A stretch of 64,000 nucleotides of DNA from Blautia coccoides (GTDB lineage Bacteria > Bacillota > Clostridia > Lachnospirales > Lachnospiraceae): positions 4,250,501 to 4,314,500 of the forward strand of contig NZ_CP136422.1 of the NCBI RefSeq assembly GCF_034355335.1. The letters are read 5' to 3'. Below are positions 1 to 9,455 of this stretch, piece by piece. Under the pieces are notes generated by a model. That model had not been told where the DNA came from. It was given only the letters and a program-made list of their open reading frames with translations, and made no database searches. Position 1 is the first letter of the stretch, and each line of letters starts with the position of its first letter. A program made the position numbers and the translations under genes.

Positions 1-131
1 TTTCCATAAGGCGAAACCTCGTAATATTCTTTAAAATTTTGTGGGAATACATTTTCCTCATTTTGTGATGAATTGCACCCAGATAAAATGCTTACGGCTA
101 TTACTAAAATTATGCAGATACATTTTTTCAT
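1..131 (-). CDS. Lipoprotein, partial (cut by window edge)
   Basis: The 43 visible residues begin MKKCICIILVIAVSILSGC, a short basic and hydrophobic signal peptide ending in a lipobox (LSGC), followed by a polar Ser/Asn/Glu-rich stretch. This predicts a membrane-anchored lipoprotein exported by Sec and processed by signal peptidase II. A strong ribosome binding site (GAGGAGG) precedes the ATG. It lies about 50 bases downstream of the histidine kinase on the same strand, so it is probably co-transcribed with the two-component system and may be its sensed or regulated partner. That role is inference. The rest of the gene is outside the window, so no family can be assigned. Confidence 0.6.
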   Translation of the reverse strand, partial: MKKCICIILVIAVSILSGCNSSQNEENVFPQNFKEYYEVSPYG

Positions 132-181
132 TTTTAAAACCTCCTCGATAAATGTTTAGTCCAATTATATGGAGCAAATAT

Positions 182-1516
182 CTATTTTTCATCAACATCT
201 ATGATTTTTATCCAAGCTGTAACACATGCTCCACCCTTATCATTATTCGCAATTTTCAATGTACCTCCATGCCTTTCACACAATATTTTACAAATATTTA
301 ATCCTAAACCCAAATGTTCAGTCGTATTGTCTTGCGATGATTTGTAAAACGGTAATGTCACACGCTCTATATCACTATCCTTAAAACCGCAGCCATCATC
401 AGAGACGGAAATCAATAAATATTGTTTTTTCATACTAATGTCAATATCTATCATTGAATTAGCATATCTAATACTATTAGATAATAAATTTTCATAAATC
501 TGTACAACAATATCAAGATTGATAAATAGGTTTTCGATATTATTACAGCTTGTCTTAATAGAGTATTTTATGTCCGTACAAAGCAGTTCTGTTGTATCTG
601 ATAAAGATTTTAATAGTAAGTTAAAGTTTATAGTCTCTTTTTTGATTTCTATATCTTCTAATCGGTATAGATTCGTCATGGCATTAACGTGTTTTTCAAG
701 TCGTTCCACATTCTTACGCATTGTTGATAATTCATCAATTACCTCTTGTTGGGAAACTAATCCTTTTGGAATAAATGATAACAACATTGTAGTATGCCCT
801 TTAAGTAGTGTTAAGGGAGTACGCAAATCATGCGAAAAAGCAGCATTTAATCGTCTTTGTTCAGCAAACTGTCGTATCATTTTTTGATTGTTTTGATATA
901 AACAATTTTTCATTTTTTCAAATGCAAGACACAGCTTACCCATTTCGTCTTTATAGGGGTAATACAGAGTAAAGTCCAATTCGTTGTTTTCAATTTTGCT
1001 ATAAGCATTAGTTAGTAACTTTATCGGTCTCGCCAATTTTCGTTTTATAAAAATAGTTACGCAAAGTATCATACTGAATGAAAGAACAACAGGAATAGTG
1101 GCAATATTTATCATTCCTAAAGTAGTATCTACAATCCTATCTTGTTTGGTAAAGTTTGGTGAGACCTCAATATAAGAAACATGATTTGGATAAACGTATT
1201 CTTGTACCGGGCGTTCTTTTTGATAGTCTACAACAAAACTACATACTTTCTTTTGGCTTGCATTATATATTGTATACTCTGTCTGGTCATTATTGTATTT
1301 TGCTATAAATGAACCATTTTCAGGTATATCATATCTTGTTGTCATGTCCTCATATTTATAGTTAAGATTCATTCTATAATTATCAACAAGAGCAATGGCA
1401 GTAACACTTATAGTAATACCAACTACTAAAGAAATAAGTGCGTAAAGAATAAATGAAATTTTAATACTCCTGTTCTCAATATAGTATACTAATTTTTTTT
1501 CCCTTATTTTTTCCAC
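182..1516 (-). CDS. Sensor histidine kinase (two-component system, ICE cargo)
   Basis: A 444-residue membrane kinase that phosphorylates the adjacent response regulator. Visible features in order: a first membrane segment at about residues 19-45, an extracytoplasmic sensing loop to about 135, a second membrane segment at about 136-158, a HAMP linker, the dimerisation H-box SHDLRTP with His229, then an HATPase domain with an N-box (ENLLSNSIRYAN), G1 (DDGCGF) and G2 (GLGLNI). Translation starts at a GTG lying inside the last codons of the regulator gene (13-base overlap), which implies coupling. The pair sits where Tn916 carries its accessory region next to Orf13, so it is best read as cargo. 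Base composition is more AT-rich than the conjugation genes. The signal is unknown; sensors of this build often control antibiotic-peptide exporters, but the target is not visible. Confidence 0.9.
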   Translation of the reverse strand: MEKIREKKLVYYIENRSIKISFILYALISLVVGITISVTAIALVDNYRMNLNYKYEDMTTRYDIPENGSFIAKYNNDQTEYTIYNASQKKVCSFVVDYQKERPVQEYVYPNHVSYIEVSPNFTKQDRIVDTTLGMINIATIPVVLSFSMILCVTIFIKRKLARPIKLLTNAYSKIENNELDFTLYYPYKDEMGKLCLAFEKMKNCLYQNNQKMIRQFAEQRRLNAAFSHDLRTPLTLLKGHTTMLLSFIPKGLVSQQEVIDELSTMRKNVERLEKHVNAMTNLYRLEDIEIKKETINFNLLLKSLSDTTELLCTDIKYSIKTSCNNIENLFINLDIVVQIYENLLSNSIRYANSMIDIDISMKKQYLLISVSDDGCGFKDSDIERVTLPFYKSSQDNTTEHLGLGLNICKILCERHGGTLKIANNDKGGACVTAWIKIIDVDEK

Positions 1517-2178
1517 TTATATCCGCACCCCCAAACAGTTTCTATATAAGGATTATCACTCATAGAAAGAAATTTTGTTCTTATCCGTCGTATATGTTCC
1601 GTAACAACAGAATTGTCACCGCAACCATCTAGCCCCCATACTTTTTCATAGATTGTTTCACGGTCGAAAACAATACCTTTGTTTTGTGAAAGAAATTCAA
1701 TTATATCAAATTCTTTCTTCGTAAAGTTTATTTCAGCATTTTTATAAAAAACCGTTCGTGATGAATAATCAATTACTATATTTTTATCGAACTGTACTAT
1801 TGCAGACGAACTATGCCTTTTCTCTCTCCGCAAATGGGCAGCAACTCTAGCTTCTAATTCATCAATAGAGAAAGGCTTTACAACATAGTCGTCAGCACCG
1901 ATAGCAAACCCCTTGATTTTATCACAGTCCTCAACACGAGCTGTTAAAAAAATAATAGGACAGGAAACATAATTTCTAATCGCCTCACAAACTGTAAAGC
2001 CATTCATATCTGGCATATTTATATCCAACAGAATAATATCGGGGTTTTTAGTGATTGCATTTAGTGCTTCTTTTCCGTTAATTGCTGTATACACTACATA
2101 ACCAATCTTGTAAAAATATTGATTTAACATTGATACAATATCTTTTTCGTCGTCTACAATCAAAATACTCTGTGCCAT
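1504..2178 (-). CDS. OmpR/PhoB-family response regulator
   Basis: A 224-residue DNA-binding regulator. The N-terminal receiver domain shows the acidic pocket DD at 9-10, the phospho-acceptor Asp52 (LLDINMPD), a conserved Thr in FLTAR and Lys in VKPF. The C-terminal half is a winged helix-turn-helix ending VWGCGYKW, typical of OmpR-type effectors. A strong AAGGAGG ribosome binding site lies 8 bases before the ATG. It is the first gene of a regulator, kinase, lipoprotein operon on the minus strand. The operon may have its own promoter in the AT-rich 258 bases upstream, because a strong hairpin separates it from the conjugation operon. Target genes are not identifiable here. Confidence 0.92.
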   Translation of the reverse strand: MAQSILIVDDEKDIVSMLNQYFYKIGYVVYTAINGKEALNAITKNPDIILLDINMPDMNGFTVCEAIRNYVSCPIIFLTARVEDCDKIKGFAIGADDYVVKPFSIDELEARVAAHLRREKRHSSSAIVQFDKNIVIDYSSRTVFYKNAEINFTKKEFDIIEFLSQNKGIVFDRETIYEKVWGLDGCGDNSVVTEHIRRIRTKFLSMSDNPYIETVWGCGYKWKK

Positions 2179-2391
2179 AATTCGTTCCTCCTTAGTCAGT
2201 ATATCTTATCATGGAAAAAACAATTTTTTAACAACTTCTATCTATTACATGCGTGTGACTATCAATTTGACATTTTTACATCAATTACAATGTTACATTT
2301 TCATATCCATATATCCATTCAAACAATAACGCATTTTACCTGCTGCAATTATTATAATCCCTTAAATTAATTGTAACAACTCCAATAATCA

Positions 2392-2425
2392 GCTTACAAA
2401 CCATACCTCGGTATGATTTGTAAGC
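2392..2425. terminator. Strong hairpin closing the conjugation operon
   Basis: A 15-base-pair stem with one mismatch and a CTCG loop lies directly after the TcpC stop codon. It has a T-rich flank on the plus strand but no clean T-run on the minus strand. It probably terminates or stabilises the end of the transfer transcript and separates it from the two-component cargo. Confidence 0.6.
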
Positions 2426-2436
2426 CTTTCTTCATG

Positions 2437-3345
2437 CTATCCCACAACCTTCCAGTTACCGCCTGTCTTTTTCAGTACCAAATCAAACTGTGAAATTTGT
2501 GTGGCTTTTGTTCTCTGGTCGAGGTATTTCACAGCCACCGACACCTTTACCTGTTCCCCGTCTGACGTAAATACAGGGTTTACCAGTTCTGAAAATGTGT
2601 ATTCTCGATTCACTGGCTCAAGCACATTTCCAGATACATAGTATGCCAGTTCCTTTTCCGTTGCAGTTGGATAGAGCTTGAAGAATGTTTCCAAGAACTC
2701 GTTCACTTCCGATATTGTGGCAGCGTCCACCGTTCCGTCAGACTGCTTCATAGTCGGTTCGTAGCTGGATTTTATAGGTATACTGCTGATGGTCGGATTC
2801 TGTGTAATCACCATATCCCCGTTATCATCCACATAGACCACAACGGTATAAGCAGAAGTATATTGCGTGGACTTTTCGCCCTCCGTTACCGTTTGATCTA
2901 CAGAGTAGGTAACGGTAAAGTCGTTCTCATTCATCTGTTCAATATCCCATATCTTCACATCTGTAGCGGTGGAGCTGGTCGGTATATCCGCACGCACCGT
3001 ATCTACATTCAAATCCTGTAATTCTTTGGTAAGATACTGACTGATTTTATTTGTCCTTGCGTCAATGGCTTCCTGTGAATTGCTCCATGAATAATAGCAC
3101 TTTGCAAATGCCTTGACGAAATTCTCTATCTTGTTGGTATCAACAATCCGTTGTTCAATGACTTCCTTTTCATGTACGGTGTGCATATCAATGGCGGTGA
3201 AATTCTTATATACGCCAAAGCTGACACTTACAATGAGAAGCAGCCACAAGGCAATCACGGTTTTCTTATGCGTGCCGACTTTCATCACAGGGACTTTCTT
3301 TTCTTTCTTCGGTTTCGATTCTTTCTCTTTTTTCTTAAATAGCAT
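2437..3345 (-). CDS. TcpC-family conjugal transfer protein (Tn916 Orf13-like)
   Basis: A 302-residue membrane-anchored component of the conjugation channel, equivalent to Tn916 Orf13 and the TcpC/ConC (VirB8-like) family. The N-terminus is a highly basic cytoplasmic tail (KKKEKESKPKKEKK), followed by one membrane helix at about residues 29-47 and then an extracytoplasmic region with two NTF2-like folds. Known family members assemble with the VirB4-like ATPase and the channel proteins at the envelope. It is the last gene of the transfer operon, 15 bases after the Orf14-like hydrolase. The ATG is preceded by AAAGGA. Length and gene order agree with the Tn916 family. Confidence 0.88.
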   Translation of the reverse strand: MLFKKKEKESKPKKEKKVPVMKVGTHKKTVIALWLLLIVSVSFGVYKNFTAIDMHTVHEKEVIEQRIVDTNKIENFVKAFAKCYYSWSNSQEAIDARTNKISQYLTKELQDLNVDTVRADIPTSSTATDVKIWDIEQMNENDFTVTYSVDQTVTEGEKSTQYTSAYTVVVYVDDNGDMVITQNPTISSIPIKSSYEPTMKQSDGTVDAATISEVNEFLETFFKLYPTATEKELAYYVSGNVLEPVNREYTFSELVNPVFTSDGEQVKVSVAVKYLDQRTKATQISQFDLVLKKTGGNWKVVG

Positions 3346-3360
3346 AGCACCATTCCTTTC

Positions 3361-4365
3361 TTAGTTGGTTTTCACTCGTCCAGCACCTATCAGATGTTGC
3401 TGCCAGTATGAACTTGTTAAATCGGTATATCCGATAGGGTCGCCAGCGTGATACATTCTGTTGTTTCCTGCGTATATCCCGACGTGGGTTACATACGTTC
3501 CAGCGTTATAGGTCGAATGGAAAAATATCAAGTCACCAGCTTTTGCCTGTGAAAGCGGTATGTGCTGGGTAACATCATACTGTGCCTGTGCGGTTCGTGG
3601 CAGACTGATACCAGCCTTTCCATAGCACCACTGCACCAGACCCGAACAGTCAAAAGAAGTGTTGGGATTGCTGCCGCCATATACATATTTCCATCCTTGA
3701 TATTTCAGAGCTTCATTAAAGATTGCCTGTACCGTAGCGTCGTCAAAGTGGGCGACTGCAAGATATTGAGCCACCAGTTTTACATAGAACATATTTCCGT
3801 ACTTGTAACGCCAGCCGCCATTTTCTTTAATGGAAATCTCATTTTTATAAGTGATTTTGACACCGCCAGATTTCTCCTTTGCAAAGCTGACCGCCAGCTC
3901 AAAGGTGTATTTCTTTCCATGACTGGCAACGTAATCTATGAACCCACCGCCATAGTTATAGGCTTGTACCACCGTGTTGATGTCACAGCCTTTTGATTCT
4001 GCGGATTTTAGCAGTTCCGAAAAATATTTACACCCCTGTCTGATGGATTCCTCCGTAGACAGGGAATTAAGCGGCAGACCAAGAGATTCACTTGCCTGCA
4101 TAACGTCTGTCGTGCCAGTACCGCCAGATTCCACCTGCATAATCGCAAGCAGATAATTCACATATTCAGAAACCCCGTATTCCTTTGCATATTTTTCTAC
4201 CGTTGACTGATGTTTCAGCACTTCTTCCGACAGATTCAGTCCAGAAAAATCATAGTGGGAAGTGCCGCTTTCTTCATCATCTGCGGTCACGATAAACAGA
4301 AACAAAAGCAGACAGATAATCACCGTAAAAATCCCACCGAACACAGCGAAGTGTTTCAGCTTCAT
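3361..4365 (-). CDS. Bifunctional lysozyme / NlpC-P60 hydrolase (Tn916 Orf14-like)
   Basis: A 334-residue exported peptidoglycan hydrolase that would open the wall for the conjugation machinery. An N-terminal membrane or signal segment (about 5-27) is followed by a lysozyme-like transglycosylase domain (about 50-195; motif VESGG and a tract reading QAYNYGGGFIDY). The C-terminal C40-family NlpC/P60 peptidase has the catalytic Cys in SFDCSGLVQW and His in THVGIYAG. The start ATG overlaps the stop of the upstream channel gene (ATGA), indicating translational coupling. Family, length and position all match Orf14 of Tn916. No key residue appears to be missing. Confidence 0.93.
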   Translation of the reverse strand: MKLKHFAVFGGIFTVIICLLLFLFIVTADDEESGTSHYDFSGLNLSEEVLKHQSTVEKYAKEYGVSEYVNYLLAIMQVESGGTGTTDVMQASESLGLPLNSLSTEESIRQGCKYFSELLKSAESKGCDINTVVQAYNYGGGFIDYVASHGKKYTFELAVSFAKEKSGGVKITYKNEISIKENGGWRYKYGNMFYVKLVAQYLAVAHFDDATVQAIFNEALKYQGWKYVYGGSNPNTSFDCSGLVQWCYGKAGISLPRTAQAQYDVTQHIPLSQAKAGDLIFFHSTYNAGTYVTHVGIYAGNNRMYHAGDPIGYTDLTSSYWQQHLIGAGRVKTN

Positions 4366-6512
4366 TTCTTGCCGCCTTTCCTGCTGGACGTTTTATTCAC
4401 GGTTGATTGATTTGTGGTCTTTTTCTTAACTGTCTTTGTCTGCTTTTGATGTTTGACTGTCTGACGGGGCATATCTGTCACAGTTCCCGAATGTTTTGGT
4501 GTAGCTGCTGGAGAAGAAGATTCTCTGGCAACCTGCGTCCTTACTTCCTGTTGCTTTGTGACAGGCTCTTTTGCTCTGGCAGATTGTGATTGCTCCCTCT
4601 TAACAGTAGTAGGGCGTTCTTTGATATTCTGTTCTTCTTTAGAACCTGCCGACTGTGAAGCTGCTTTCGCAGATACAGGCGTTGTCACTGGTCGCTCATG
4701 CAATGGGGCAGTTCCTTTCGCTGTACCAGCTTTTGTCGCTGATCCATTGTCCTGTCGCTCCTTATCCTGTGTTTCCTGTTTCTTCTGTGTCTTATCCACT
4801 ATCGGACGCTGCGGATTCTGTTTTTCTGATTGCGGTTGTTTCGATACCGCTTTTTTATCCACGATACCACGCTTAGAAGCGGACTTCGTTTCCTGCGTCT
4901 GGCTTGCAGAGCTGCTATGTACTGTCGATTGCGAAGAATCGTTGTTCTGCTTATCGGGTAATGCAAGCGGCTTCTGATTCATTGGCAGAGCTGGCGGCTT
5001 TCCGTTACCTCCACTATGGGAAGATGGCGTATTGTTTGGTCTGGTATGACCGCTGCCTGCTGATTTTGTATTATCTGCTTTTTTCGTAGAAGCAGAAGCA
5101 GCCGCCGCACCAGCGACACCGCCAGCAGCACCAGCCGCAACCGTCCTTCCGATTTTACGCTCCAAGCGTCTTGCCCTACGGTTAAGGAACATATAAGGTC
5201 GTCGCATGATTCGTCTGCTGACCTGCTGTGTGTCGGAAGATTGCAGACTGAACATTGTCATCAAATCACCCAGTTTAAAGTAGATTCCTGCAAAGGTGAC
5301 TATCTGTAAAAAAGCAATCATAAAGAACGGATAGCCAGAAGAAATGGAATAAAACATAGTGGATATGCTGAAAGCTGTCGTAATAATCAGCGTGATTCCT
5401 GCCCTCATCATAATGGTATTGAACAGCTTCGTAAGAGCCTTTTTTGCCATGCCCTCATAGGTCGGAATCATAGACAGGATAAAACTGATTGGCAGGAACA
5501 TAACGTAAATGATAAATAGCACCTGCGAGAAAATCATCATGCCCGTAAGCAGGAATACAAAAACTGAGATACCGATATTGAAGATGAACAGGAACACCAC
5601 CATACCTAAACGTGTCATGGTCTTTGTGACACTTAGATTGTCATTGTCCTTATTTTCGATTTCCTCAATCACTATATCTTCTCTATCGTCCGTATCTGGA
5701 CTTGCCGATAACAGGCTTTCCACACGGTCAGAGCCGAGTGTTTCTATATCCGATTCCCCATACTGTAAGAGCAGCCACGGTTGTTTCACCTGTATGGAAA
5801 ACAGACTGTCCCTTATCAAATCCACACTGTCTTTTCCTTTACTGTTGGAATCGGGCAGCACAATCTTTGTGCCAAGCGATAACGCCGAGCTGCTTATATC
5901 AGCGGAAAAGTCATTGATTTTACTGATATAATTTGGGGCATAGGCAATAAAAGAAGCGGATAACAGGAATACCACAAGAAAGTTAATCACCGCATGAACT
6001 GCTTTTGTGGTTTCCCTCTTGATAAGTCCTGTGTATGCCACATAGATACCCATTACCAGAATAAGGATAAGCAGGAATCCCACATAGAACCCCTCGCTGG
6101 AAAAACCGCTGGAAGTGACACCAGCCAACGTCTGAATGTTCTTTCCGATAGAGCTTGCGGTATCAGAGATAAAGTCCAGCTTGTAGGCTTCCTGTACCAC
6201 ATATCCCGTCGCATTGGAAATGTATAAGCTCACCGTCCAGACAAAGTTTGTGATGGCATATAGTCCGTACTGAATACTTTTGCCGATACCGTCAAGCCAG
6301 TTCCACGGTAACCAATCCCAACTTGAATCCACATAGAAATCAAGCTGGTAGTTTTCCAGCGGATATTTAGAATAGGTGTTATCGTCACTCACCGTATTGT
6401 CTACCAGACCAGCCGCATGAGCTACCGTACCCGTGATAGATAAAAATACCAGCACACCGAGAATCACCGAAAGCGTGATAAGCAGATAACGGACTATTTT
6501 TCTCTTGTCCAT
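4362..6512 (-). CDS. Polytopic conjugation channel protein (Tn916 Orf15-like)
   Basis: A roughly 716-residue VirB6/TrbL-like membrane protein of the CD3337/EF1877 family. It begins with a signal-like helix, has a further set of membrane helices between about residues 90 and 440, and then a long hydrophilic tail rich in Lys, Gln, Ser, Thr and Pro (about 470-716) that is probably cytoplasmic and disordered. I chose the ATG after AGGTGA; an upstream in-frame GTG would overlap the VirB4 stop codon. It is expected to form the transmembrane pore of the transfer apparatus with TcpC and the VirB4 ATPase. The low-complexity tail explains the many spurious reading frames on the opposite strand. Confidence 0.9.
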   Translation of the reverse strand: MDKRKIVRYLLITLSVILGVLVFLSITGTVAHAAGLVDNTVSDDNTYSKYPLENYQLDFYVDSSWDWLPWNWLDGIGKSIQYGLYAITNFVWTVSLYISNATGYVVQEAYKLDFISDTASSIGKNIQTLAGVTSSGFSSEGFYVGFLLILILVMGIYVAYTGLIKRETTKAVHAVINFLVVFLLSASFIAYAPNYISKINDFSADISSSALSLGTKIVLPDSNSKGKDSVDLIRDSLFSIQVKQPWLLLQYGESDIETLGSDRVESLLSASPDTDDREDIVIEEIENKDNDNLSVTKTMTRLGMVVFLFIFNIGISVFVFLLTGMMIFSQVLFIIYVMFLPISFILSMIPTYEGMAKKALTKLFNTIMMRAGITLIITTAFSISTMFYSISSGYPFFMIAFLQIVTFAGIYFKLGDLMTMFSLQSSDTQQVSRRIMRRPYMFLNRRARRLERKIGRTVAAGAAGGVAGAAAASASTKKADNTKSAGSGHTRPNNTPSSHSGGNGKPPALPMNQKPLALPDKQNNDSSQSTVHSSSASQTQETKSASKRGIVDKKAVSKQPQSEKQNPQRPIVDKTQKKQETQDKERQDNGSATKAGTAKGTAPLHERPVTTPVSAKAASQSAGSKEEQNIKERPTTVKREQSQSARAKEPVTKQQEVRTQVARESSSPAATPKHSGTVTDMPRQTVKHQKQTKTVKKKTTNQSTVNKTSSRKGGKK

Positions 6513-6517
6513 AGGCT

Positions 6518-8968
6518 TCACCTCATTTCTTCCGTCTGCACTGGCGGTCTGGTATCAAAGGCATGGAACAGGTCAGCGAATACAGGGTGAATCTGGATAA
6601 CGCCCACACGCCCGTATAAATCTTGAAACAGGCATTGCCCGTTTTCCAAATCCCTTAATCGCTTCTGGTTGCCCTCGTCCTCCTTATCCACACCGAAAAA
6701 TTCAAGGGTATTTTTGATTTCTTTTATATCTGTGCTACGAAAGGCAAACTTCAAGCCGATATTGTTCTTCATCTTTTCGTCGTCCACATCACCAGAGTTT
6801 TGTGTCACAAAGTACACAGCGGCATTCATGGAACGACCAGCACGAATCAGCTTGTTAGAGAGTGCTTTTCCCTGTGCTACCTGCAAGAACGTCCACGCTT
6901 CGTCCAAATCCACCATCTTGAAAATGCTCCTGTCCGAATGGATAAAATCTAAGGCAAAGGTACTGATAACGATAAGCATTGCCACGGAAAGCAGCTCCAT
7001 TGTGGTATATTCTTCAAATTTTGTGTCCTTGTCTGGCAATACAAGGTCAGCCACCTGTATGATGTTAAGCTGTCGGTCTAAACTGATGGATTGTTCCACA
7101 TCACCGTCCGAGAATAACAGGTGTGCAAAATCATAGTCCGTCATGCTCTCAATATGGTCTGCGATATTCTCTGCCACGAGTGAACCATCTTTGCGGAGTT
7201 CATCAATGACACGGAGCAGTCCTCTTTTTTTGCTCTGGGTAACAGAACGGATTGCACGCCTTAATACAGGGAACTTCTCACCGTCACGGGAAGAAATACC
7301 TGTAAGGAATGTTAAAATATCAATCGCAAGGCTTTCAGCGTCTTTTGTACGCTTCATAATCACATAAGGGTCAAGAAGTCCTTTGTTCTTATTCTCGCTG
7401 GTAAGGTTGACGATTTTGATTTCATGTGCAATATCGGGTAGTGTTTCCTGCCAGTTGCCACGCTCTGATTTAGGGTCTACAATGACCGCTTTTCCTCCAA
7501 ACAGCACCGCATAATAGATGATAAGGTTGTTACAAAATGACTTGCCACCGCCAAGAGAACCAAGAAAAGCGGCAGCTAACGCATTGGTGACGGAACCCTT
7601 AACGCCCTGTGCCGCAAGGCTGGGTTTCAGATATACATTTTTTCCTGTATCAAGGTTATAGCCGATATAGATACCGTCCGTTTCCCCAAGCTGCTGTGTC
7701 GCACCGAATCCAAGTCCAGCCAGAAAGTCAGAAGTGACATACTGGATATAATCGTTGATATATCTTTTACTTGCTGGGATAAACTCACCATGCAATCCCA
7801 ACATATCCCCGAATGGGCGTACCAGCTTCACATTCAAATCGTCGTAGAAGTCCTTGACTTCATCACAGCGGCGTTTCAGTTCTTCCAGAGTATTAGCCGC
7901 CACACGGATAACGTAGGACAGCTTATACATGGATTCTTTGGACTGGTCTAAGTTCGTTTCCAGCTCATTGACTGAATCCAGAGCTTCAATGACGTTATTT
8001 CCTGTTTCGTTGCCTGCTTCCCAAGCGTGGTTATCCAAGTCTTTCAATTCTTTCTTTTTATTTCTAACCGTTGTCAGAGCCTTTTTATTAGTGACGATTT
8101 CCACATTCATAGAAGTGGAAACAGGGAACGTGAATTGCTGCTGTTGATAGTAGAAGATTTCACTGGACGGAAAATCAAGCTCACCCACGATATTGTTAAT
8201 CGTGAAGTAGGCAACATACGTTGTCTGATCTTCACGCTCAATCTTTAGGTATCGCTGGTTTTCCTCTATCATGCAGCGTGTAGGTCGGATAAGGTCATAT
8301 CGCTTCACCAGCGTTTCACGCTTTAACTTCTTTACTGGCAAATCATAACTGTAATCACTGTAAGCAACTCCCGTATTCCCGTAGATATGCTCCAAGAGAT
8401 AACCGAAATCATTCTTATCCAGCCTGCGGAACTGAAAGCGGCGTGAGATTTTACTTTCCAGTAATTTCTCCATCTTCATAAAACGCCCCACTTCATCATT
8501 GCTCATGGAAACAAAGTCACCCATGAGCTTGTGATTGACTTCATAGATAAAATCCGTAAAGGTCATGGCTGCCGACTTTTTCATACTTTTTAGGTTGATT
8601 TCTTCCTCATTCACTAGCAGCTTGAAGCCAAGAAAAAAACGGTAGTCAATCTGATTTTCCCCAATCATCTCAACCAACGCTTCTGTCTGTTCGTCTACCT
8701 TTTTACAGGCTATTTCTTTCAATCTGCCTGTGATTCCTTTTTTAGAACGCTCCTGTACTGCACGTAAACTGTCCTCTGTGGCAATCTGTAAGGCATGGAT
8801 TTTCCCGTCACGGTTCTGGGCGATAAGCTGGCGGAAGTTGTCATGCACCATGTACTTTTCATCTGGTGACAGGAACGAATAATTGTAAGGTGTCAGCTCA
8901 TAGTAAGCGAAACACTCACCGTCATGGTTGAACACCAGATTGTTTTCAATATATTTAATCGGGAACAT
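6518..8968 (-). CDS. VirB4-like conjugation ATPase (Tn916 Orf16-like)
   Basis: An 816-residue ATPase that energises the type IV secretion-like channel. The Walker A motif is GSLGGGKS (Lys476) and Walker B is in KMVDLDEAW. Both lie in a FtsK-HerA-type P-loop domain in the C-terminal half, and the N-terminal half matches the CagE/TrbE/VirB4 N-domain. It overlaps the TcpE gene upstream by 14 bases and ends 5 bases before the Orf15-like start, so the block is tightly coupled. Length and order are those of the Tn916 family. No truncation is seen. Confidence 0.95.
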   Translation of the reverse strand: MFPIKYIENNLVFNHDGECFAYYELTPYNYSFLSPDEKYMVHDNFRQLIAQNRDGKIHALQIATEDSLRAVQERSKKGITGRLKEIACKKVDEQTEALVEMIGENQIDYRFFLGFKLLVNEEEINLKSMKKSAAMTFTDFIYEVNHKLMGDFVSMSNDEVGRFMKMEKLLESKISRRFQFRRLDKNDFGYLLEHIYGNTGVAYSDYSYDLPVKKLKRETLVKRYDLIRPTRCMIEENQRYLKIEREDQTTYVAYFTINNIVGELDFPSSEIFYYQQQQFTFPVSTSMNVEIVTNKKALTTVRNKKKELKDLDNHAWEAGNETGNNVIEALDSVNELETNLDQSKESMYKLSYVIRVAANTLEELKRRCDEVKDFYDDLNVKLVRPFGDMLGLHGEFIPASKRYINDYIQYVTSDFLAGLGFGATQQLGETDGIYIGYNLDTGKNVYLKPSLAAQGVKGSVTNALAAAFLGSLGGGKSFCNNLIIYYAVLFGGKAVIVDPKSERGNWQETLPDIAHEIKIVNLTSENKNKGLLDPYVIMKRTKDAESLAIDILTFLTGISSRDGEKFPVLRRAIRSVTQSKKRGLLRVIDELRKDGSLVAENIADHIESMTDYDFAHLLFSDGDVEQSISLDRQLNIIQVADLVLPDKDTKFEEYTTMELLSVAMLIVISTFALDFIHSDRSIFKMVDLDEAWTFLQVAQGKALSNKLIRAGRSMNAAVYFVTQNSGDVDDEKMKNNIGLKFAFRSTDIKEIKNTLEFFGVDKEDEGNQKRLRDLENGQCLFQDLYGRVGVIQIHPVFADLFHAFDTRPPVQTEEMR

Positions 8969-9344
8969 ACATCACACTCCTAACTGCTGTAATAACGGGA
9001 TTGAATTTTTCATGTTTCAGCTTAATGGCTTTTCCTGCATAGGTCACTTTTGGTCGGAGTAAAAAACTCACACAGGATTTTAAAAATCCAAATGGCTTTT
9101 TCCCGTCAAAGGTCTTTTGCGATACGAACCAAGTAAAAGCGACGGGGATTCCAAAGTATTTGAGGAATGCCCCGTCAATCATGTTAAAGGGCGGCAGCTC
9201 CCCAAAGAGAATCACCACGAACAGCGATACCACAAACCAAGCCATCTGACTGAACGTGACAGGGAACGGGAGCTGAAAGTCGTTGATTGCATAAATGACT
9301 TTTTCCACGCTCCATATGCTTGTATAGCTTTTGATTTTCTTCAA
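8955..9344 (-). CDS. TcpE-family conjugal transfer protein (Tn916 Orf17-like)
   Basis: A 129-residue small membrane protein with two adjacent hydrophobic segments (about 32-50 and 57-75) and a basic C-terminal part, matching the TcpE family (Orf17 of Tn916). Family members help localise the transfer complex in the membrane. The best start is a TTG nine bases after AAAGGAG; no in-frame ATG fits better. It is the first gene after a pair of terminator-like hairpins, so expression of the downstream block may depend on read-through or a local promoter. Confidence 0.85.
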   Translation of the reverse strand: MKKIKSYTSIWSVEKVIYAINDFQLPFPVTFSQMAWFVVSLFVVILFGELPPFNMIDGAFLKYFGIPVAFTWFVSQKTFDGKKPFGFLKSCVSFLLRPKVTYAGKAIKLKHEKFNPVITAVRSVMYVPD

Positions 9345-9377
9345 TTTTCACAGCTCCTTTCTTTTCTAAAATGGAAA

Positions 9378-9433
9378 CAGCAGCCTGTATTTCACAAGCT
9401 GCTGCATAAAAAATACCAGTGTCATTTCACTGG
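9378..9433 (-). terminator. Tandem hairpins between ardA and tcpE
   Basis: On the minus strand the first hairpin (6-base-pair stem CCAGTG/CACTGG) is followed by TATTTTTTA, a good intrinsic terminator just after ardA. The second (7-base-pair stem GCAGCAG, then CTGCTG) is followed by TTTCCATTTT, directly before the tcpE ribosome binding site. Both stand inside the transfer operon. Confidence 0.7.
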
Positions 9434-9455
9434 CTGATGATAAAATATTCAGTTG

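Noticed and set aside
4407..4977. Cys-rich plus-strand frames opposite the Orf15 tail
   Set aside because: They are shadows of the low-complexity Lys/Gln/Ser/Thr tail of the conjugation channel protein.
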